The position numbers and the translations under genes are program-made. A model generated the notes under the pieces. The model saw only the letters and a list, made by a program, of their open reading frames with translations, was not told the DNA's origin and did no database searches. Shown in pieces: positions 42,905-53,251 of a DNA stretch of 64,000 bases; position 1 is the stretch's first letter; each line of letters opens with the position of its first letter. This DNA is from an uncultured Senegalimassilia sp. (GTDB lineage Bacteria; Actinomycetota; Coriobacteriia; Coriobacteriales; Eggerthellaceae): NCBI RefSeq assembly GCF_934636665.1, contig NZ_CAKUAT010000010.1, positions 1-64,000 of the forward strand, read 5' to 3'.

Positions 42905-44992
42905 TTATTTGGATTTCGCCATCTTGCCGAAGTCGGCCACGTTGGCGAACACCGCGACGAAGCGGTTGAGCAGGCGCAGGCGGTTGTCGCGCAGAGTCGC
43001 ATCCTCGTCCATGACCATGACGTCGGCGAAGAAGCCGTCGATGGGAGCACGCAGGGCAGCCAGCTGGGACAGCGCGGCTGCGAAGTCATCGGACGCAAGC
43101 GCGGCTGCCACGGCCTGCTCGGCGGTTGTCACGGCGCCCGCGAGCGCACGCTCGGGCTCGGTGAGCAGGGCGTCGTCCACGTCTTCGCCCAGTTCCGGCT
43201 TGCGCAGGTTGTTCGCACGAGCGTAGGCCGTGGCCAGGTTGTCGAACGTTTCGGCATCGTTGGCGCGCGCGTCCTCGAGCGCATGGGCGCGCTGGCTGAT
43301 GACGGCCGGCTCCTCCACGCCCGCGGCCAGCACAGCGTCGATGGTGTCGGCGTTGATGCCGGCGTCGCGCAGCATGACCTTGGTACGGGTGACGAAGAAG
43401 TCGACCACCTCGGCGCGCACGGCGGCCGCGTCGAAGGCGACGCCCTGGGCGGCGAAGCTGGCAAGGGACTCGTCGATGGCGGCGGCAAGCGAGATAGGCA
43501 GGCCCGCCTCGAGCATGTTCACGATGCCGATGGCGCTACGGCGCAGCGCGAACGGGTCGGAAGAGCCGGTGGGACCCTGGCCGACCGCGAACAGGCCGCA
43601 GATGGTGTCGAGCTTGTCAGCCAAGGCGACCAGCTTGCCCACCGTGGTGTCGGGCAGCGCATCGCCGGCGAAGCGCGGCTGATAGTGCTGGCCGATGGCC
43701 TGGGCGACCTGCGGGGTTTCCCCGGAGGCGGCGGCGTAGTAGCTGCCCATGACGCCCTGAACGCTGGTGAACTCGATGACGGCATTGGTGACCAGGTCGG
43801 CCTTGCACAGGCGCGCGGCGCGCTTCGCATCGGCTGCGTCGGCGGCGTCAAGCTGGGCGTCGGCGGAAAGGGCACAGGCCAGCTTCTCCAGGCGCTCGGC
43901 CTTCTGACGCACCGTGCCCAGGGACTCCTGGAACACCACCTTGTCGAGTTTCTCGATATAGGACTCCAGCGGATGCTTGAGGTCCTCCTCATAGAAGAAC
44001 TTCGCGTCGTCGAGACGGGCGCGCACCACGCGCTCGTTGCCGTCGATGATGGTTGCGGCGCATTCGGGGTTGCCGTTGGAGACGATGATGAACTTGTTCG
44101 TCAGCTTTCCGTCAGCATCGTAGAGCGGGAAGTAACGCTGATGCATGAGCATGGCGTCGACGATGATCTCCTCGGGCACCTGCAAGAACTCCTCGTCGAA
44201 GGTGGAGACGAGCGGCTGCGGGTACTCGGAGAGGTTGACCACCTCGAGCAGCGTCTTCGCGGGAAGGTCGGCGGTGAAACCGGTTTCGGCCTCGATGGCG
44301 GCAACGCCCTCGCGGATGATGCGCTCGCGCTCGGCCTGCGTGGGGATCACGTAGGCTGCGCGGATGACGTCGAGCAGGTTCGCGGCGGTGTCGACCGCGT
44401 GCTTGCCGGGAGCCAGCACGCGATGGCCCATGGTGAAGTTGGAGGACTCGGCGCCGGCGTAGCTGACGGGCAGCACGACGTCGTCGAGCATGGCCACGAT
44501 CCAACGCACCGGGCGCACGAAGTACTCGCGATATGCGGCCCAGCGGCAGGAGCGGGGCCACTTGATGGCGGTGATGAAGCCCGCCAGGACATCGGGCAGC
44601 AGGTCGGCCACAGGCGTTGCCGGGATGTTCTTGGTGGCGAACACGTACTCGGTGCCGTTGACCTCGCGGCGCTCGAGGTTCTCAGGATCAAGACCCTTGC
44701 CGCGGGCGAAGCCGATGGCCGCCTTGGTGGGGTTGCCGTCGGCATCGAAGGCGATCTTGGCCGCAGGGCCCTTGTACTCCTCCACCAGCGCCTCGGTGGC
44801 GTCGGCCACGCCGTATGCCATGACGATCAGGCGGCGGGGGCTGGAGTGGATCTCGATGGATTCGTAGGGGATGCGCGCATCGGCGAACGCCGCGGGCACC
44901 ATCTTCTCCAGCTGCTTGTTGGCGGAATCAAGGTCGAACGCGGGGATCTCCTCAACGCCGATCTCGAACGCGAGAGTGTGCTTATCGGCCAT
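42905..44992 (-). CDS. glyS: Glycine-tRNA ligase beta subunit
   Basis: A 695-residue beta subunit of the tetrameric glycyl-tRNA synthetase, of normal length, starting with the family pattern LAFEIGVEEIPAFDLDSA and containing VRPVRWIVAMLD near residue 165 and the HQRYFPLYDADGKL segment near residue 290. The C-terminal part is the anticodon-binding/HD-derived region (LADKLDTICGLFAVGQGPTGSSDPFALRR). GGGGAG precedes the ATG. It starts two bases after the glyQ stop, so the subunits are co-translated. Confidence 0.97.
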   Translation of the reverse strand: MADKHTLAFEIGVEEIPAFDLDSANKQLEKMVPAAFADARIPYESIEIHSSPRRLIVMAYGVADATEALVEEYKGPAAKIAFDADGNPTKAAIGFARGKGLDPENLERREVNGTEYVFATKNIPATPVADLLPDVLAGFITAIKWPRSCRWAAYREYFVRPVRWIVAMLDDVVLPVSYAGAESSNFTMGHRVLAPGKHAVDTAANLLDVIRAAYVIPTQAERERIIREGVAAIEAETGFTADLPAKTLLEVVNLSEYPQPLVSTFDEEFLQVPEEIIVDAMLMHQRYFPLYDADGKLTNKFIIVSNGNPECAATIIDGNERVVRARLDDAKFFYEEDLKHPLESYIEKLDKVVFQESLGTVRQKAERLEKLACALSADAQLDAADAADAKRAARLCKADLVTNAVIEFTSVQGVMGSYYAAASGETPQVAQAIGQHYQPRFAGDALPDTTVGKLVALADKLDTICGLFAVGQGPTGSSDPFALRRSAIGIVNMLEAGLPISLAAAIDESLASFAAQGVAFDAAAVRAEVVDFFVTRTKVMLRDAGINADTIDAVLAAGVEEPAVISQRAHALEDARANDAETFDNLATAYARANNLRKPELGEDVDDALLTEPERALAGAVTTAEQAVAAALASDDFAAALSQLAALRAPIDGFFADVMVMDEDATLRDNRLRLLNRFVAVFANVADFGKMAKSK

Positions 44993-44994
44993 GG

Positions 44995-45945
<951 letters not shown>

Positions 45946-46010
45946 GGTTCTCCTTGTCTGGTTCCGCTGGTCCTTGCTTGCCTACTTGAAAACTATCGGG
46001 CGACGCGCCC

Positions 46011-46577
46011 CTACTCCAGCAAGCCGAAGTCGGGCACGGGCCAATATACCAGCACGCCCCTGCCCGTTACCGAGCTTGCGGGGACCGCGCCGAAGTATCG
46101 CGAATCCTGTGAGTTGGTGCGATTATCGCCCATCACCCAGATGTAACCGGAAGGAACGGTGTACGGGAAGGTGATGGTGGAATTGGTGAGCGGCAACGTG
46201 GGCTTGCCGTGGGTGTAGGTTTCGGTTTGAGCCACGCCGTCGATGTAGAGGAAACCGTCGCCGTCGATGTTAATGGTCTGGCCGGCGGTGGCTATGCAGC
46301 GCTTGATGAGCGTGCGACCCGGGATCTCGGGGTCGGAAAACGTGACGATGTCGCCGGGTTGCGGGTCGCGGAAATAGTAGCTGACCTTTTCGGCAAACAC
46401 CATGTCGCCGGTCATGATGGTCTCCTCCATGGAGCCGGAGGGGATCTCGTAAGCGGTGAAGACGTACGTGCGCAGCGCCCAGGAAAGGCCCAGGACGAAC
46501 GCGATCATGATGAGAAGGCTCAAAAACGAGCGCAGTATTCCGCCCTTTTCCCCGTTGGCGTGCTGACCTGCGGCCAT
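46011..46577 (-). CDS. lepB: Signal peptidase I
   Basis: A 188-residue type I signal peptidase anchored by one N-terminal helix (about 15-38), with the catalytic serine in IPSGSMEETI and the general-base lysine in GRTLIKRCIA, followed by the GDNRTNSQDSRYFG box. It cleaves Sec and Tat signal peptides outside the membrane. The ATG at 46577 is chosen because the family starts near here; the extension to 46613 holds the AGGAAA ribosome-site region. It follows trmD, as in many Gram-positives. Confidence 0.95.
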   Translation of the reverse strand: MAAGQHANGEKGGILRSFLSLLIMIAFVLGLSWALRTYVFTAYEIPSGSMEETIMTGDMVFAEKVSYYFRDPQPGDIVTFSDPEIPGRTLIKRCIATAGQTINIDGDGFLYIDGVAQTETYTHGKPTLPLTNSTITFPYTVPSGYIWVMGDNRTNSQDSRYFGAVPASSVTGRGVLVYWPVPDFGLLE

Positions 46578-46658
46578 GATGGTGTACGTTTCCTTTCTAC
46601 AGGGCCCGCGCAAGCGGCGCCCGATAAGCGCTTAGCTGCCTATGATACCGCGCTACGG

Positions 46659-47534
46659 CTACTGCTGCTCTTCGGTTGATAAAGATTGCAGAAATGCCCG
46701 GTCGGCGTCGGGCAGCTCCATGCCCTCAAGCAGGTCGGGGCGCAGCCGCAAGGTGCGCTCGAGGCTTTGCTCGCGACGCCAACGATCGACCGCGCCGTGG
46801 TTGCCGGACAGCAGAACCGCCGGCACTTCCATGCCGTTGAAGTTGGCAGGGCGCGTGTACTGGGGATACTCCAACAAGCCGTCGGCGAAGCTTTCGCCCA
46901 AGGCACCCGTTTCGGCGCCCAGGACGCCGGGGAGTTTGCGCACCACGGCGTCGATGACCACCATGGATGCCAGCTCGCCGCTGGTGAGCACGTAATCGCC
47001 TAGCGAGATGACCTCATCGGCCAACGTGTAGGCGCGCTCGTCGATGCCCTCGTAGTGGCCGCAGATGAACAACAGGCGGTCCTGCTTGGCAAGCTCGCAG
47101 GCGCACGCGTCGTCGAAGCGGCGGCCCTGCGGGGCCAGGAAGATGGTGTAGGGCTTGGAAGACGCCTGCTCGGCAGTGGCGGAGCTGTCGCTAAGCGCTT
47201 GCTCGACAGCGGCGGAGTCGGAGCCTTCGAAAGGCGCCTGTTCGACGGGAGCAGCAGCGCCCGGCTGCGATGCCGGATCGACCGCATCGGCGCCGCCGCA
47301 AGGCGATGCGCACAGCGATTCGTAGGCCTCGAAGATAGGAGCGCACTTCATGACCAGGCCGTCACCGCCGCCGTAGGGCTCGTCGTCGGTGGTGCGATGG
47401 CGGTCGTGCGTCCAATCGCGCAGGTCGTGCGCCTTGAAATCCAGGATGCCCTTCTCCTGGGCGATGCGCATCATGGAAGCGCCCATGACGGATTCGTACA
47501 TATCGGGAAACGTGGACAACGTTTCGATGATCAT
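46659..47534 (-). CDS. trmD: tRNA (guanine-N1)-methyltransferase with an insertion
   Basis: A 291-residue SPOUT methyltransferase that methylates G37 of tRNA. The conserved start IETLSTFPDMYE, the substrate motif DEPYGGGDGLVM (51-62), and the trefoil-knot SAM segments APQGRRFDD, ICGHYEGIDER and ISLGDYVLTSGELA are intact. About 45 residues (78-125), rich in Ala, Ser, Glu and Pro, are inserted between the GGGDG region and the first knot strand. The start at 47534 follows GGAGG. The gene lies in the rpsP-khpA-rimM-trmD order. Confidence 0.95.
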   Translation of the reverse strand: MIIETLSTFPDMYESVMGASMMRIAQEKGILDFKAHDLRDWTHDRHRTTDDEPYGGGDGLVMKCAPIFEAYESLCASPCGGADAVDPASQPGAAAPVEQAPFEGSDSAAVEQALSDSSATAEQASSKPYTIFLAPQGRRFDDACACELAKQDRLLFICGHYEGIDERAYTLADEVISLGDYVLTSGELASMVVIDAVVRKLPGVLGAETGALGESFADGLLEYPQYTRPANFNGMEVPAVLLSGNHGAVDRWRREQSLERTLRLRPDLLEGMELPDADRAFLQSLSTEEQQ

Positions 47535-47549
47535 GGGTACCTCCACAGG

Positions 47550-48071
47550 TTACAGATCGAGCAGGCCTTGCGGCACGTTGACGTATATGCAGCGCGTCTG
47601 CTCATCCACCCCTTCGAGAAACTCGTCCACAACGGGAATGAGCACGGTGCCTTCCTGGCCCTCGCGCGCGACTTCCAGCAGATGCTGGCCGGGCATTTCG
47701 TTGATGGCCACGGCAGTGCCGATGGTGCCGGCTTCGGCATCCACCACCGTGAAGCCCTCGATGCCGCCTTCCTGCAACTCGAGCACGTCATCGGGAAGGT
47801 CTTCCCGACGTGCAAGAACATAGCAGCCCACCAGGGCGTCTGCCTGGTTGGCGTCGACGACGGTATCGAAGAACACCGTAGCGCCGCCCCGGGCCTCAGG
47901 ACGAACCTCCACCACGGTGCCTTGACGCGGAACATCGATCACCGGAGGCACGAAAGCGCAAAAGAGGCCCTCTTCAAGCAAAAAAGGGAGACCCGCCACG
48001 CTACGCGCGACGAGCCCTCCCTTCAAGTGCTTAGCTTTCGTGAATTCGGCTACGCGAACCCAAGCGCCCAT
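47550..48071 (-). CDS. rimM: Ribosome maturation factor RimM
   Basis: A 173-residue RimM: N-terminal tRNA-synthetase-like beta domain (VAEFTKAKHLKGGLVARS) and a C-terminal PRC-barrel (LVGCYVLARREDLP onward, ending PVVDEFLEGVDEQTRCIYVNVPQGLLDL-type sequence). It binds S19 and assists 30S head assembly. Its ATG overlaps the khpA stop (TAATG), so translation is coupled. The N-terminal GKPHGLRG motif is degenerate here (KAKHLKGG). Confidence 0.9.
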   Translation of the reverse strand: MGAWVRVAEFTKAKHLKGGLVARSVAGLPFLLEEGLFCAFVPPVIDVPRQGTVVEVRPEARGGATVFFDTVVDANQADALVGCYVLARREDLPDDVLELQEGGIEGFTVVDAEAGTIGTAVAINEMPGQHLLEVAREGQEGTVLIPVVDEFLEGVDEQTRCIYVNVPQGLLDL

Positions 48072-48325
48072 TAATCGAGCAGCTCCACGTCGACATGGGT
48101 GTTCGCGGAAGAAGCCGCGGCACGCGCAAGCGTGCGGATGGCCTTGATCACGCGGCCCTGACGGCCGATGACCTTGCCCGCGTCCTCCTCGTTGACACGA
48201 ACCTCGACGAAGATGGAGCCATCTTCGGTTTCGCGCGCATCGATGACCAAGTCGTCCGGGTTATCGATGAGCGGACGGATCACGGACTCTACGAGCCCAG
48301 CGATTTCCTCGGTCTGCGCTGCCAT
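48071..48325 (-). CDS. khpA: KH-domain RNA-binding protein KhpA
   Basis: An 84-residue single KH domain with the GxxG loop as GRQG in VIGRQGRVIKAIRTL (about residues 51-65). KhpA-type proteins bind RNA, often with KhpB, and affect division and cell size in Gram-positives. The ATG at 48325 lies four bases after the rpsP stop; the longer frame to 48367 reads through rpsP and is rejected. Confidence 0.93.
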   Translation of the reverse strand: MAAQTEEIAGLVESVIRPLIDNPDDLVIDARETEDGSIFVEVRVNEEDAGKVIGRQGRVIKAIRTLARAAASSANTHVDVELLD

Positions 48326-48329
48326 AAGC

Positions 48330-48572
48330 TTACGCCTGCTCGCGGAACTTCTTGATGAGGGCGGCAACCGTGTCGGTGGGCTGAGCGCCGTTGGCCAGCC
48401 ACTTGTCGCACTTCTCCAGGTCGATCTTGATCATTGCGGGCTCGGTCAGCGGGTTGTAACGGCCGATGTCGTCGATGAACTTGCCGTCGCGCGGGCAACG
48501 GGCATCGGCAACGACGATACGGTAGTACGGGCGCTTCTTGGCGCCGTGACGGGCCAGGCGAATCTTAACCAT
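48330..48572 (-). CDS. rpsP: 30S ribosomal protein S16
   Basis: An 80-residue S16 with the signature VKIRLARHGAKKRPYYRIVVAD at its N-terminus (start at 48572, GGAG upstream) and the GRYNPLTEP and NGAQPTDTV segments. It is the first gene of the rpsP-khpA-rimM-trmD-lepB-glyQ-glyS series on the minus strand and has a strong promoter upstream. Confidence 0.97.
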   Translation of the reverse strand: MVKIRLARHGAKKRPYYRIVVADARCPRDGKFIDDIGRYNPLTEPAMIKIDLEKCDKWLANGAQPTDTVAALIKKFREQA

Positions 48573-48652
48573 GAAGAGTAACTCCTTCTTGTTCTTACTT
48601 GAATCCTCTTTGCCAGCCCGCAAAAAAGCGCGCAGCAAAACAGCAGTTGTTT

Positions 48653-48681
48653 ATGATAAGGCGAAACGCCTCGATTGACAA
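48653..48681 (-). promoter_or_regulatory. Promoter of the rpsP operon
   Basis: On the minus strand, TTGTCA (plus-strand TGACAA, 48676-48681) and TATCAT (plus-strand ATGATA, 48653-48658) are spaced by 17 bases, about 80 bases upstream of rpsP. Confidence 0.75.
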
Positions 48682-48759
48682 GCCTTCGGTTCGGTTATCA
48701 CCAGGTGTTCACGAATAAAGCGGACACGCAACGGCCAGACCGGCTGCAAACGGCTAACC

Positions 48760-49266
48760 TCAGCAGGGCTGGGCGGTGTCGAGCGTGTCGATGTAGTAGA
48801 TGAACATGTCCTCGTAGCCGCCGAGGCCGTTGATGAAGCCGCCGGGGATCATGCCGACCTTCGTGAAGCCCATGGATTCGTACAGATGCTGGGCCGCCTC
48901 GTTGGAGGCCACCACGGCGTTGAACTGCAGGCCGCGGAAACCCTTCTTGCCGCAGGTCTCGATGCAGTTCTCCACCAGCTTGCGGCCAAGGCCGAGGCCT
49001 CGCGAGGCGGATGCCACGGCGAAGCTGGCGTTGGCGATGTGCGCGCAGCGCCCGATGCCGTTGGGATGCAGGATGTACATGCCGAAGATGATGCCGTTGA
49101 CATCGGCCACCATGGTAGCGGTCTGGGCGGAGAAGAACTCGTCGGCGTTCTGCTCGGTCAGCGGCGTGACCTGCGGGAACGCATCGCCCGCTTCCACGAC
49201 CTCGTTCCAGATGCGCACCATGGCCTTGATATCGTCTGCGGTGTACGGACGGATCTGCAGCTCCAT
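48760..49266 (-). CDS. GNAT family N-acetyltransferase
   Basis: A 168-residue GNAT enzyme with the acetyl-CoA-binding segment ASRGLGLGRKLVENCIETC (about residues 86-104) and the terminal motif NEAAQHLYESMGFTKVG. The start IRPYTADDIKAMVRIWN is typical. GGGGAAACC precedes the ATG. It lies between ffh and rpsP, a pair that is often adjacent, so this looks like a lineage-specific insertion. The substrate is unknown. Confidence 0.9.
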   Translation of the reverse strand: MELQIRPYTADDIKAMVRIWNEVVEAGDAFPQVTPLTEQNADEFFSAQTATMVADVNGIIFGMYILHPNGIGRCAHIANASFAVASASRGLGLGRKLVENCIETCGKKGFRGLQFNAVVASNEAAQHLYESMGFTKVGMIPGGFINGLGGYEDMFIYYIDTLDTAQPC

Positions 49267-49480
49267 TGGTTTCCCCTTTCGTTTTCAGGCGCTCCCCTAT
49301 TGCGCCTATTAGGTTTCAGTTTCGCAGATTAAGCGAGGCTCGGCAGTTAACGTTGCCGAAAGCGCCCCTATCGACGGCCGCCGGAAACATCATGGAGCCG
49401 GCAAAACCGGCGCAGGACCGGCAATGCACCGCGCTCGCCCAACGCGAGCGGGATAAGCCTTGCCGATCATGTCCACGAAG

Positions 49481-49513
49481 CTGCTGCCGAAGACTGCGCG
49501 CCTTCGGCAGCAG
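49481..49513 (-). terminator. ffh downstream hairpin
   Basis: A perfect 12-base stem (CTGCTGCCGAAG at 49481-49492, complement 49502-49513, 9-base loop) lies 30 bases past the ffh stop. It has no T-run; termination is probable but not certain. The rest of the 277-base gap shows nothing else. Confidence 0.55.
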
Positions 49514-49543
49514 CAGGGTTGAACGATTCCGGCTGCCGGCAGG

Positions 49544-50956
49544 CTACTTGATGTCGCCCATCATGTCCTGGATCTTCTTCAAGTCCGACATCTTCATGCC
49601 GCCCATGCCCGGGATGCCGTGGCGGCGCTTGCCCTTCTTGCCCTTCTTACCCTTGCCGCCCATCTCCTCGACGGCCGGCATCATGCGCTTCATCATCTTC
49701 TTCGTCTCATTGAACTTCTTCATGAGCTGGTTGACCTCGGTGACCGACACGCCGGCGCCGGCGGCGATGCGGGCGCGGCGGCTGCCGTTGAGCAGGTCGG
49801 GCTTCTCGCGCTCGGCTTTGGTCATGGAGTTGATGATGACCTCCATGCGATCGAGCGCGCCCTCGTCGACCTGGCCTTGGCCTAAGGCCTTGTCGCCGCC
49901 GGGAAGGGCGCTGATGAGCTTGGAGACGCCGCCCATCTTGCGGATCTGGCGGTTCATGGTGACAAAGTCGTTGAGCGTGAGCTGGCTTTTCATGAGACGC
50001 TCGGTCTCGGCCTGCTCCTCTTCCTGCTGCTGAACCTTCACGGCAGACTCGATGAGGCTGAGCATGTCGCCCATGCCCAGGATACGGCGGGCCATGCGGT
50101 CGGGATGGAACTCCTCGAGCGAATCGGGCTTCTCGCCGGCGCTGATGAACTTGATTGGCTTGCCCGTGACCTCGCGGATGGAAAGCGCGCCGCCGCCGCG
50201 GGCGTCGCCGTCCATCTTCGACATGATGACGCCGTCGAAATCGACGCGTTCGGAGAAGGCCGCGGCCACGTTGACCACGTCCTGGCCGGTCATGGCGTCG
50301 ACGACCATGAGGATCTGGTCGGGTTTGACCGCCGACTTGATGGCCTGGGCCTCTTCCATCATCTGCTCGTCTACGTGCAAGCGGCCCGCCGTGTCGACGA
50401 TGACCACGTCGCGCAGGTTGTCGATGGCGTCCTGCACGCCGCCCTTGGCGATGGCCACCGGGTCCTTGCCGTCGCCGCGGAACACGCGCACGCCGATTTC
50501 GTTGCCGAGCGTTTCCAGCTGATCGGCTGCAGCGGGGCGGTAAACGTCGCAAGCAGCCAGCAGCGGGCTGTGGCCTTCCTGCTTCAGACGGTACGCCAGC
50601 TTAGCGGCCGCGGTGGTTTTACCAGAGCCCTGCAGGCCCACCAACATGATGACGTTGGGGATGCGGCTGGAGAGCACCAGCTTGCTATCGGTGCGGCCGA
50701 GCAACTCGGTGAGCTCGTCGGTGACGATCTTGATGACGTTTTGCGTCGGGGACAGGGAGTCGAGCACCTCGGCGTCAAGGCAGCGCTCCTTCGTGCGCGC
50801 CACGAACTGCTTGACCACCTTGAAGTTGACGTCGGCTTCGAGCATGGCCATGCGCACCTCGCGCATGGCGGTGTTGATGTCGTCCTCGGTCAGGCGGCCC
50901 TTGCCGCGCAGGCCCGAGAAGATGCCTTGCAGGCGATCGGAAAGGTTATCGAACAT
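49544..50956 (-). CDS. ffh: Signal recognition particle protein Ffh
   Basis: A 470-residue SRP54 GTPase: N domain (1-85), G domain with P-loop GLQGSGKTTAAAKLAY (about 106-121), DTAGR and the SKMDGDARGG guanine-specificity segment, and a C-terminal methionine-rich M domain for signal peptide and SRP RNA binding. The tail is Lys/Gly-rich. GAGG precedes the ATG. It has its own TATAAT promoter (plus 51000-51005). The receptor gene ftsY is 1.2 kb upstream. Confidence 0.97.
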   Translation of the reverse strand: MFDNLSDRLQGIFSGLRGKGRLTEDDINTAMREVRMAMLEADVNFKVVKQFVARTKERCLDAEVLDSLSPTQNVIKIVTDELTELLGRTDSKLVLSSRIPNVIMLVGLQGSGKTTAAAKLAYRLKQEGHSPLLAACDVYRPAAADQLETLGNEIGVRVFRGDGKDPVAIAKGGVQDAIDNLRDVVIVDTAGRLHVDEQMMEEAQAIKSAVKPDQILMVVDAMTGQDVVNVAAAFSERVDFDGVIMSKMDGDARGGGALSIREVTGKPIKFISAGEKPDSLEEFHPDRMARRILGMGDMLSLIESAVKVQQQEEEQAETERLMKSQLTLNDFVTMNRQIRKMGGVSKLISALPGGDKALGQGQVDEGALDRMEVIINSMTKAEREKPDLLNGSRRARIAAGAGVSVTEVNQLMKKFNETKKMMKRMMPAVEEMGGKGKKGKKGKRRHGIPGMGGMKMSDLKKIQDMMGDIK

Positions 50957-50999
50957 GAAGCGCCTCTTCTGCGTGTCACGTGTGCTTACAATCTTTTGG

Positions 51000-51005
51000 A
51001 TTATA
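51000..51005 (-). promoter_or_regulatory. ffh -10 element
   Basis: TATAAT on the minus strand lies 43 bases upstream of the ffh start, between the MBL-gene terminator and ffh. The -35 box is weak. Confidence 0.55.
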
Positions 51006-51048
51006 GCCGAAGGGCGGCAGGCGGAAACCTTCGGCCGGCAAAACAGCG

Positions 51049-51072
51049 AAGCGAGCCCATAAGGGCCCGCTT
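51049..51072 (-). terminator. Terminator after the MBL hydrolase gene
   Basis: A 10-base stem with one mismatch (AAGCGAGCCC at 51049-51058 with GGGCCCGCTT at 51063-51072, loop ATAA) is followed on the minus strand by CGCTGTTTTG. Confidence 0.75.
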
Positions 51073-51118
51073 AATACCGTGTGCGTGAACAGGAGACGGA
51101 GATCACGAGAGCTGCGCT

Positions 51119-52126
51119 TTACTTTGCGGATTCGTAAAGTTGGACGCCGTCGCCGTAGGTTTTCGCCTTGATGCTGCCGTCGGCTACGAGGTGCTTGAGA
51201 TACACGATGCCCTGAGTGACGATGCACCACCGCTGCAGGAACGAGATGTCCTCCCAGTCGTCGAAGGGCACGTTCCACCTGATAGCGCGGATGATCTGAT
51301 ATCCCGACAAGCGGGGGTTGCGCGCGACGATGCCGCGCACCTCGTCGAGGCGCTTGAGGTGGTGCTGCGCCAGCCAATCAAGACGCTGTTCGAAATCGGG
51401 GCGGATGGGGCCGTGCGAATGGAACAGCTGCGAGATATGCAGGTCTTGCACGCGCTTGATGCTGTCAAGGTATGCCTGCAGCCCGTCGCCTTCGCGCGGG
51501 AACAGCGCGATGGAGGGGCTAATGACGAACAGCGCGTGATCGCCGCCGAACAGGATGCGGCTTTGCGGCTCGAACAGCGACAGATGCCCGGGCGTGTGGC
51601 CGGGCGTTTCCACGACCTGCAGCTCATAGCGGCCGACCGTCACCGTATCGCCGCCGCGCACGAAAGCCGTCCGCAGGCGCTGCGGGTCGAACAGGGGCTG
51701 CTCGACGCCAAGGCGCGCGGCGGTGGTGGCGTCCGACAGGGCCACTCCCTGCTGGCGGTACGTCCGCGTAAGCGCATCAAGGAACACGCCGGTGCGCGTG
51801 ACGCGCGCCTCGCCCAGCTCGACGCCGCCCACGAACAGCGGCGCGCCCTCGGGGACCACGCGATCGATCAGGCCGGCATGGTCCAAATGGAAGTGCGTGA
51901 GGAACCACTTGGCGCGGCCGCGGTCCACGCCCAGCTCGTCGAGGGCGTCCGACAGCACCTTCGCGCCCTCATCGGAAGGCGCGCCGGTATCCACCACAAG
52001 CGCTTCGCCTTGGTCCATGATGACGTAGCAATTGGTGGCGGAGGTGGAGATGTTCTCGAAGGGCACCTGCACAAGATACACGTCGGGCGCGTGGAACACC
52101 TGCTCGATGCAAGCCGAGGTATCCAT
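51119..52126 (-). CDS. MBL-fold metallohydrolase
   Basis: A 335-residue metallo-beta-lactamase-fold protein with the metal motif THFHLDHAG (about 77-85), the further ligands in ETPGHTPGHLS (about 173-183) and GGDHAL, and a C-terminal winged-helix-like region (residues 260-335) similar to other MBL hydrolases with that tail. The substrate is unknown. It starts five bases after the ftsY stop with only a weak ribosome site, so it is likely coupled to ftsY. Confidence 0.88.
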   Translation of the reverse strand: MDTSACIEQVFHAPDVYLVQVPFENISTSATNCYVIMDQGEALVVDTGAPSDEGAKVLSDALDELGVDRGRAKWFLTHFHLDHAGLIDRVVPEGAPLFVGGVELGEARVTRTGVFLDALTRTYRQQGVALSDATTAARLGVEQPLFDPQRLRTAFVRGGDTVTVGRYELQVVETPGHTPGHLSLFEPQSRILFGGDHALFVISPSIALFPREGDGLQAYLDSIKRVQDLHISQLFHSHGPIRPDFEQRLDWLAQHHLKRLDEVRGIVARNPRLSGYQIIRAIRWNVPFDDWEDISFLQRWCIVTQGIVYLKHLVADGSIKAKTYGDGVQLYESAK

Positions 52127-52131
52127 GGCAG

Positions 52132-53055
52132 CTATGCCTGACGCTGATCGAACGCGCCGACGAGAGCGCGAGCGAAATCATGGGCGTCGAAGTCACGCAG
52201 GTCGTCAAGGCCCTCGCCCACCCCGATTTTGATGATGGGCAGCTCAAGCTCGTGGCTGACGGCAAGCGCGATGCCGCCCTTGGCCGTGCCGTCGAGCTTC
52301 GTGACGATAAGCGCGTCAAGCTCCAGCTCGCGGTTGAACTCGCGCGCCTGCTGCAAGCCGTTCTGACCGGTGGTGGCGTCGATGACGAGCACGGTGTAGA
52401 CAGGCAGCTTCGAGCGCTTGCGCACCACGTTGACCACCTTCGCCAGCTCGCGCATGAGGTCTGCCGAGGTGTGCAGGCGACCGGCGGTGTCGATGAGCAC
52501 CAGGTCGGCATCTTCGGCCTCGGCGCGCTCGATGGTGTCGTAGCACACGCTTGCCGGATCGGCGCCGCGCTCGCGCGTGACCATCTCAACGTCGGCGCGC
52601 TTCGCCCACACCTCGAGCTGCTCGATGGCGGCGGCGCGGAACGTGTCGGCGCTGCCCAGGATGACCTTGCGGCCAGCGTCGTGCGCTTCCTTGGAAAGCT
52701 TGCCCACCGTGGTGGTCTTGCCCGTGCCGTTGATGCCGACGAACAGCACGCACGCCGGGTCGCCGCCGAAGATCTCCTGGCCGCCTTCGGTGAAGGTGTC
52801 GGCAATCTGGTCGTTGAGCATGTCGAGCACGGCATAGGCGTCGGGAAGCGCCTTGCGCGTGGCCTGGTCGCGCAGGTTCTCCACGATGTCGCATGCCGCC
52901 GCTCCGCCGATGTCAGCCAGGATGAGCGTTTCCTCCAAGCCGTCCCAGAACTCCTCATCAAGGTCGGGACCGCGGTCGAGGAGGACGTTCATCTCCTCCT
53001 TGAACTTGTCGCGAGAACGTTGCAGCCCCTGGCTGATGCGGTCGAAAAATCCCAT
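52132..53055 (-). CDS. ftsY: Signal recognition particle receptor FtsY
   Basis: A 307-residue SRP receptor GTPase with an NG domain only and no long acidic A domain, as in many Gram-positives. The P-loop GINGTGKTTTVGKL lies near residue 107, DTAGRLHT near 189, and TKLDGTAKGG near 252. MGFFDRISQGL forms a short amphipathic membrane-targeting start. The ATG at 53055 follows GGGGAG; an in-frame ATG at 53163 is rejected. It precedes the MBL gene and lies downstream of smc after a strong terminator. Confidence 0.97.
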   Translation of the reverse strand: MGFFDRISQGLQRSRDKFKEEMNVLLDRGPDLDEEFWDGLEETLILADIGGAAACDIVENLRDQATRKALPDAYAVLDMLNDQIADTFTEGGQEIFGGDPACVLFVGINGTGKTTTVGKLSKEAHDAGRKVILGSADTFRAAAIEQLEVWAKRADVEMVTRERGADPASVCYDTIERAEAEDADLVLIDTAGRLHTSADLMRELAKVVNVVRKRSKLPVYTVLVIDATTGQNGLQQAREFNRELELDALIVTKLDGTAKGGIALAVSHELELPIIKIGVGEGLDDLRDFDAHDFARALVGAFDQRQA

Positions 53056-53199
53056 GTTGCTCCCCTTGCGTCGCAAACCGTCGAATAGTGCGCGATGCCC
53101 GGCGGCGCCGTCGGGTATCGGGCGTTTGATTCGGGAAGAAGTATACCCTGCCGCAGCGGACAAGGCATCCCGAGCAGCAGGCGAACATGAATTACACGG

Positions 53200-53236
53200 G
53201 GAAGGCCCCGGTTACAACCGGTAACCGGGGCCTTCC
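53200..53236 (-). terminator. smc terminator
   Basis: A perfect 16-base stem (53200-53215 with 53221-53236, loop aaccg) lies 15 bases past the smc stop. It contains GGTTAC/GTAACC, a motif that recurs after other genes here. Confidence 0.85.
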
Positions 53237-53251
53237 TACGCGATACCTTCC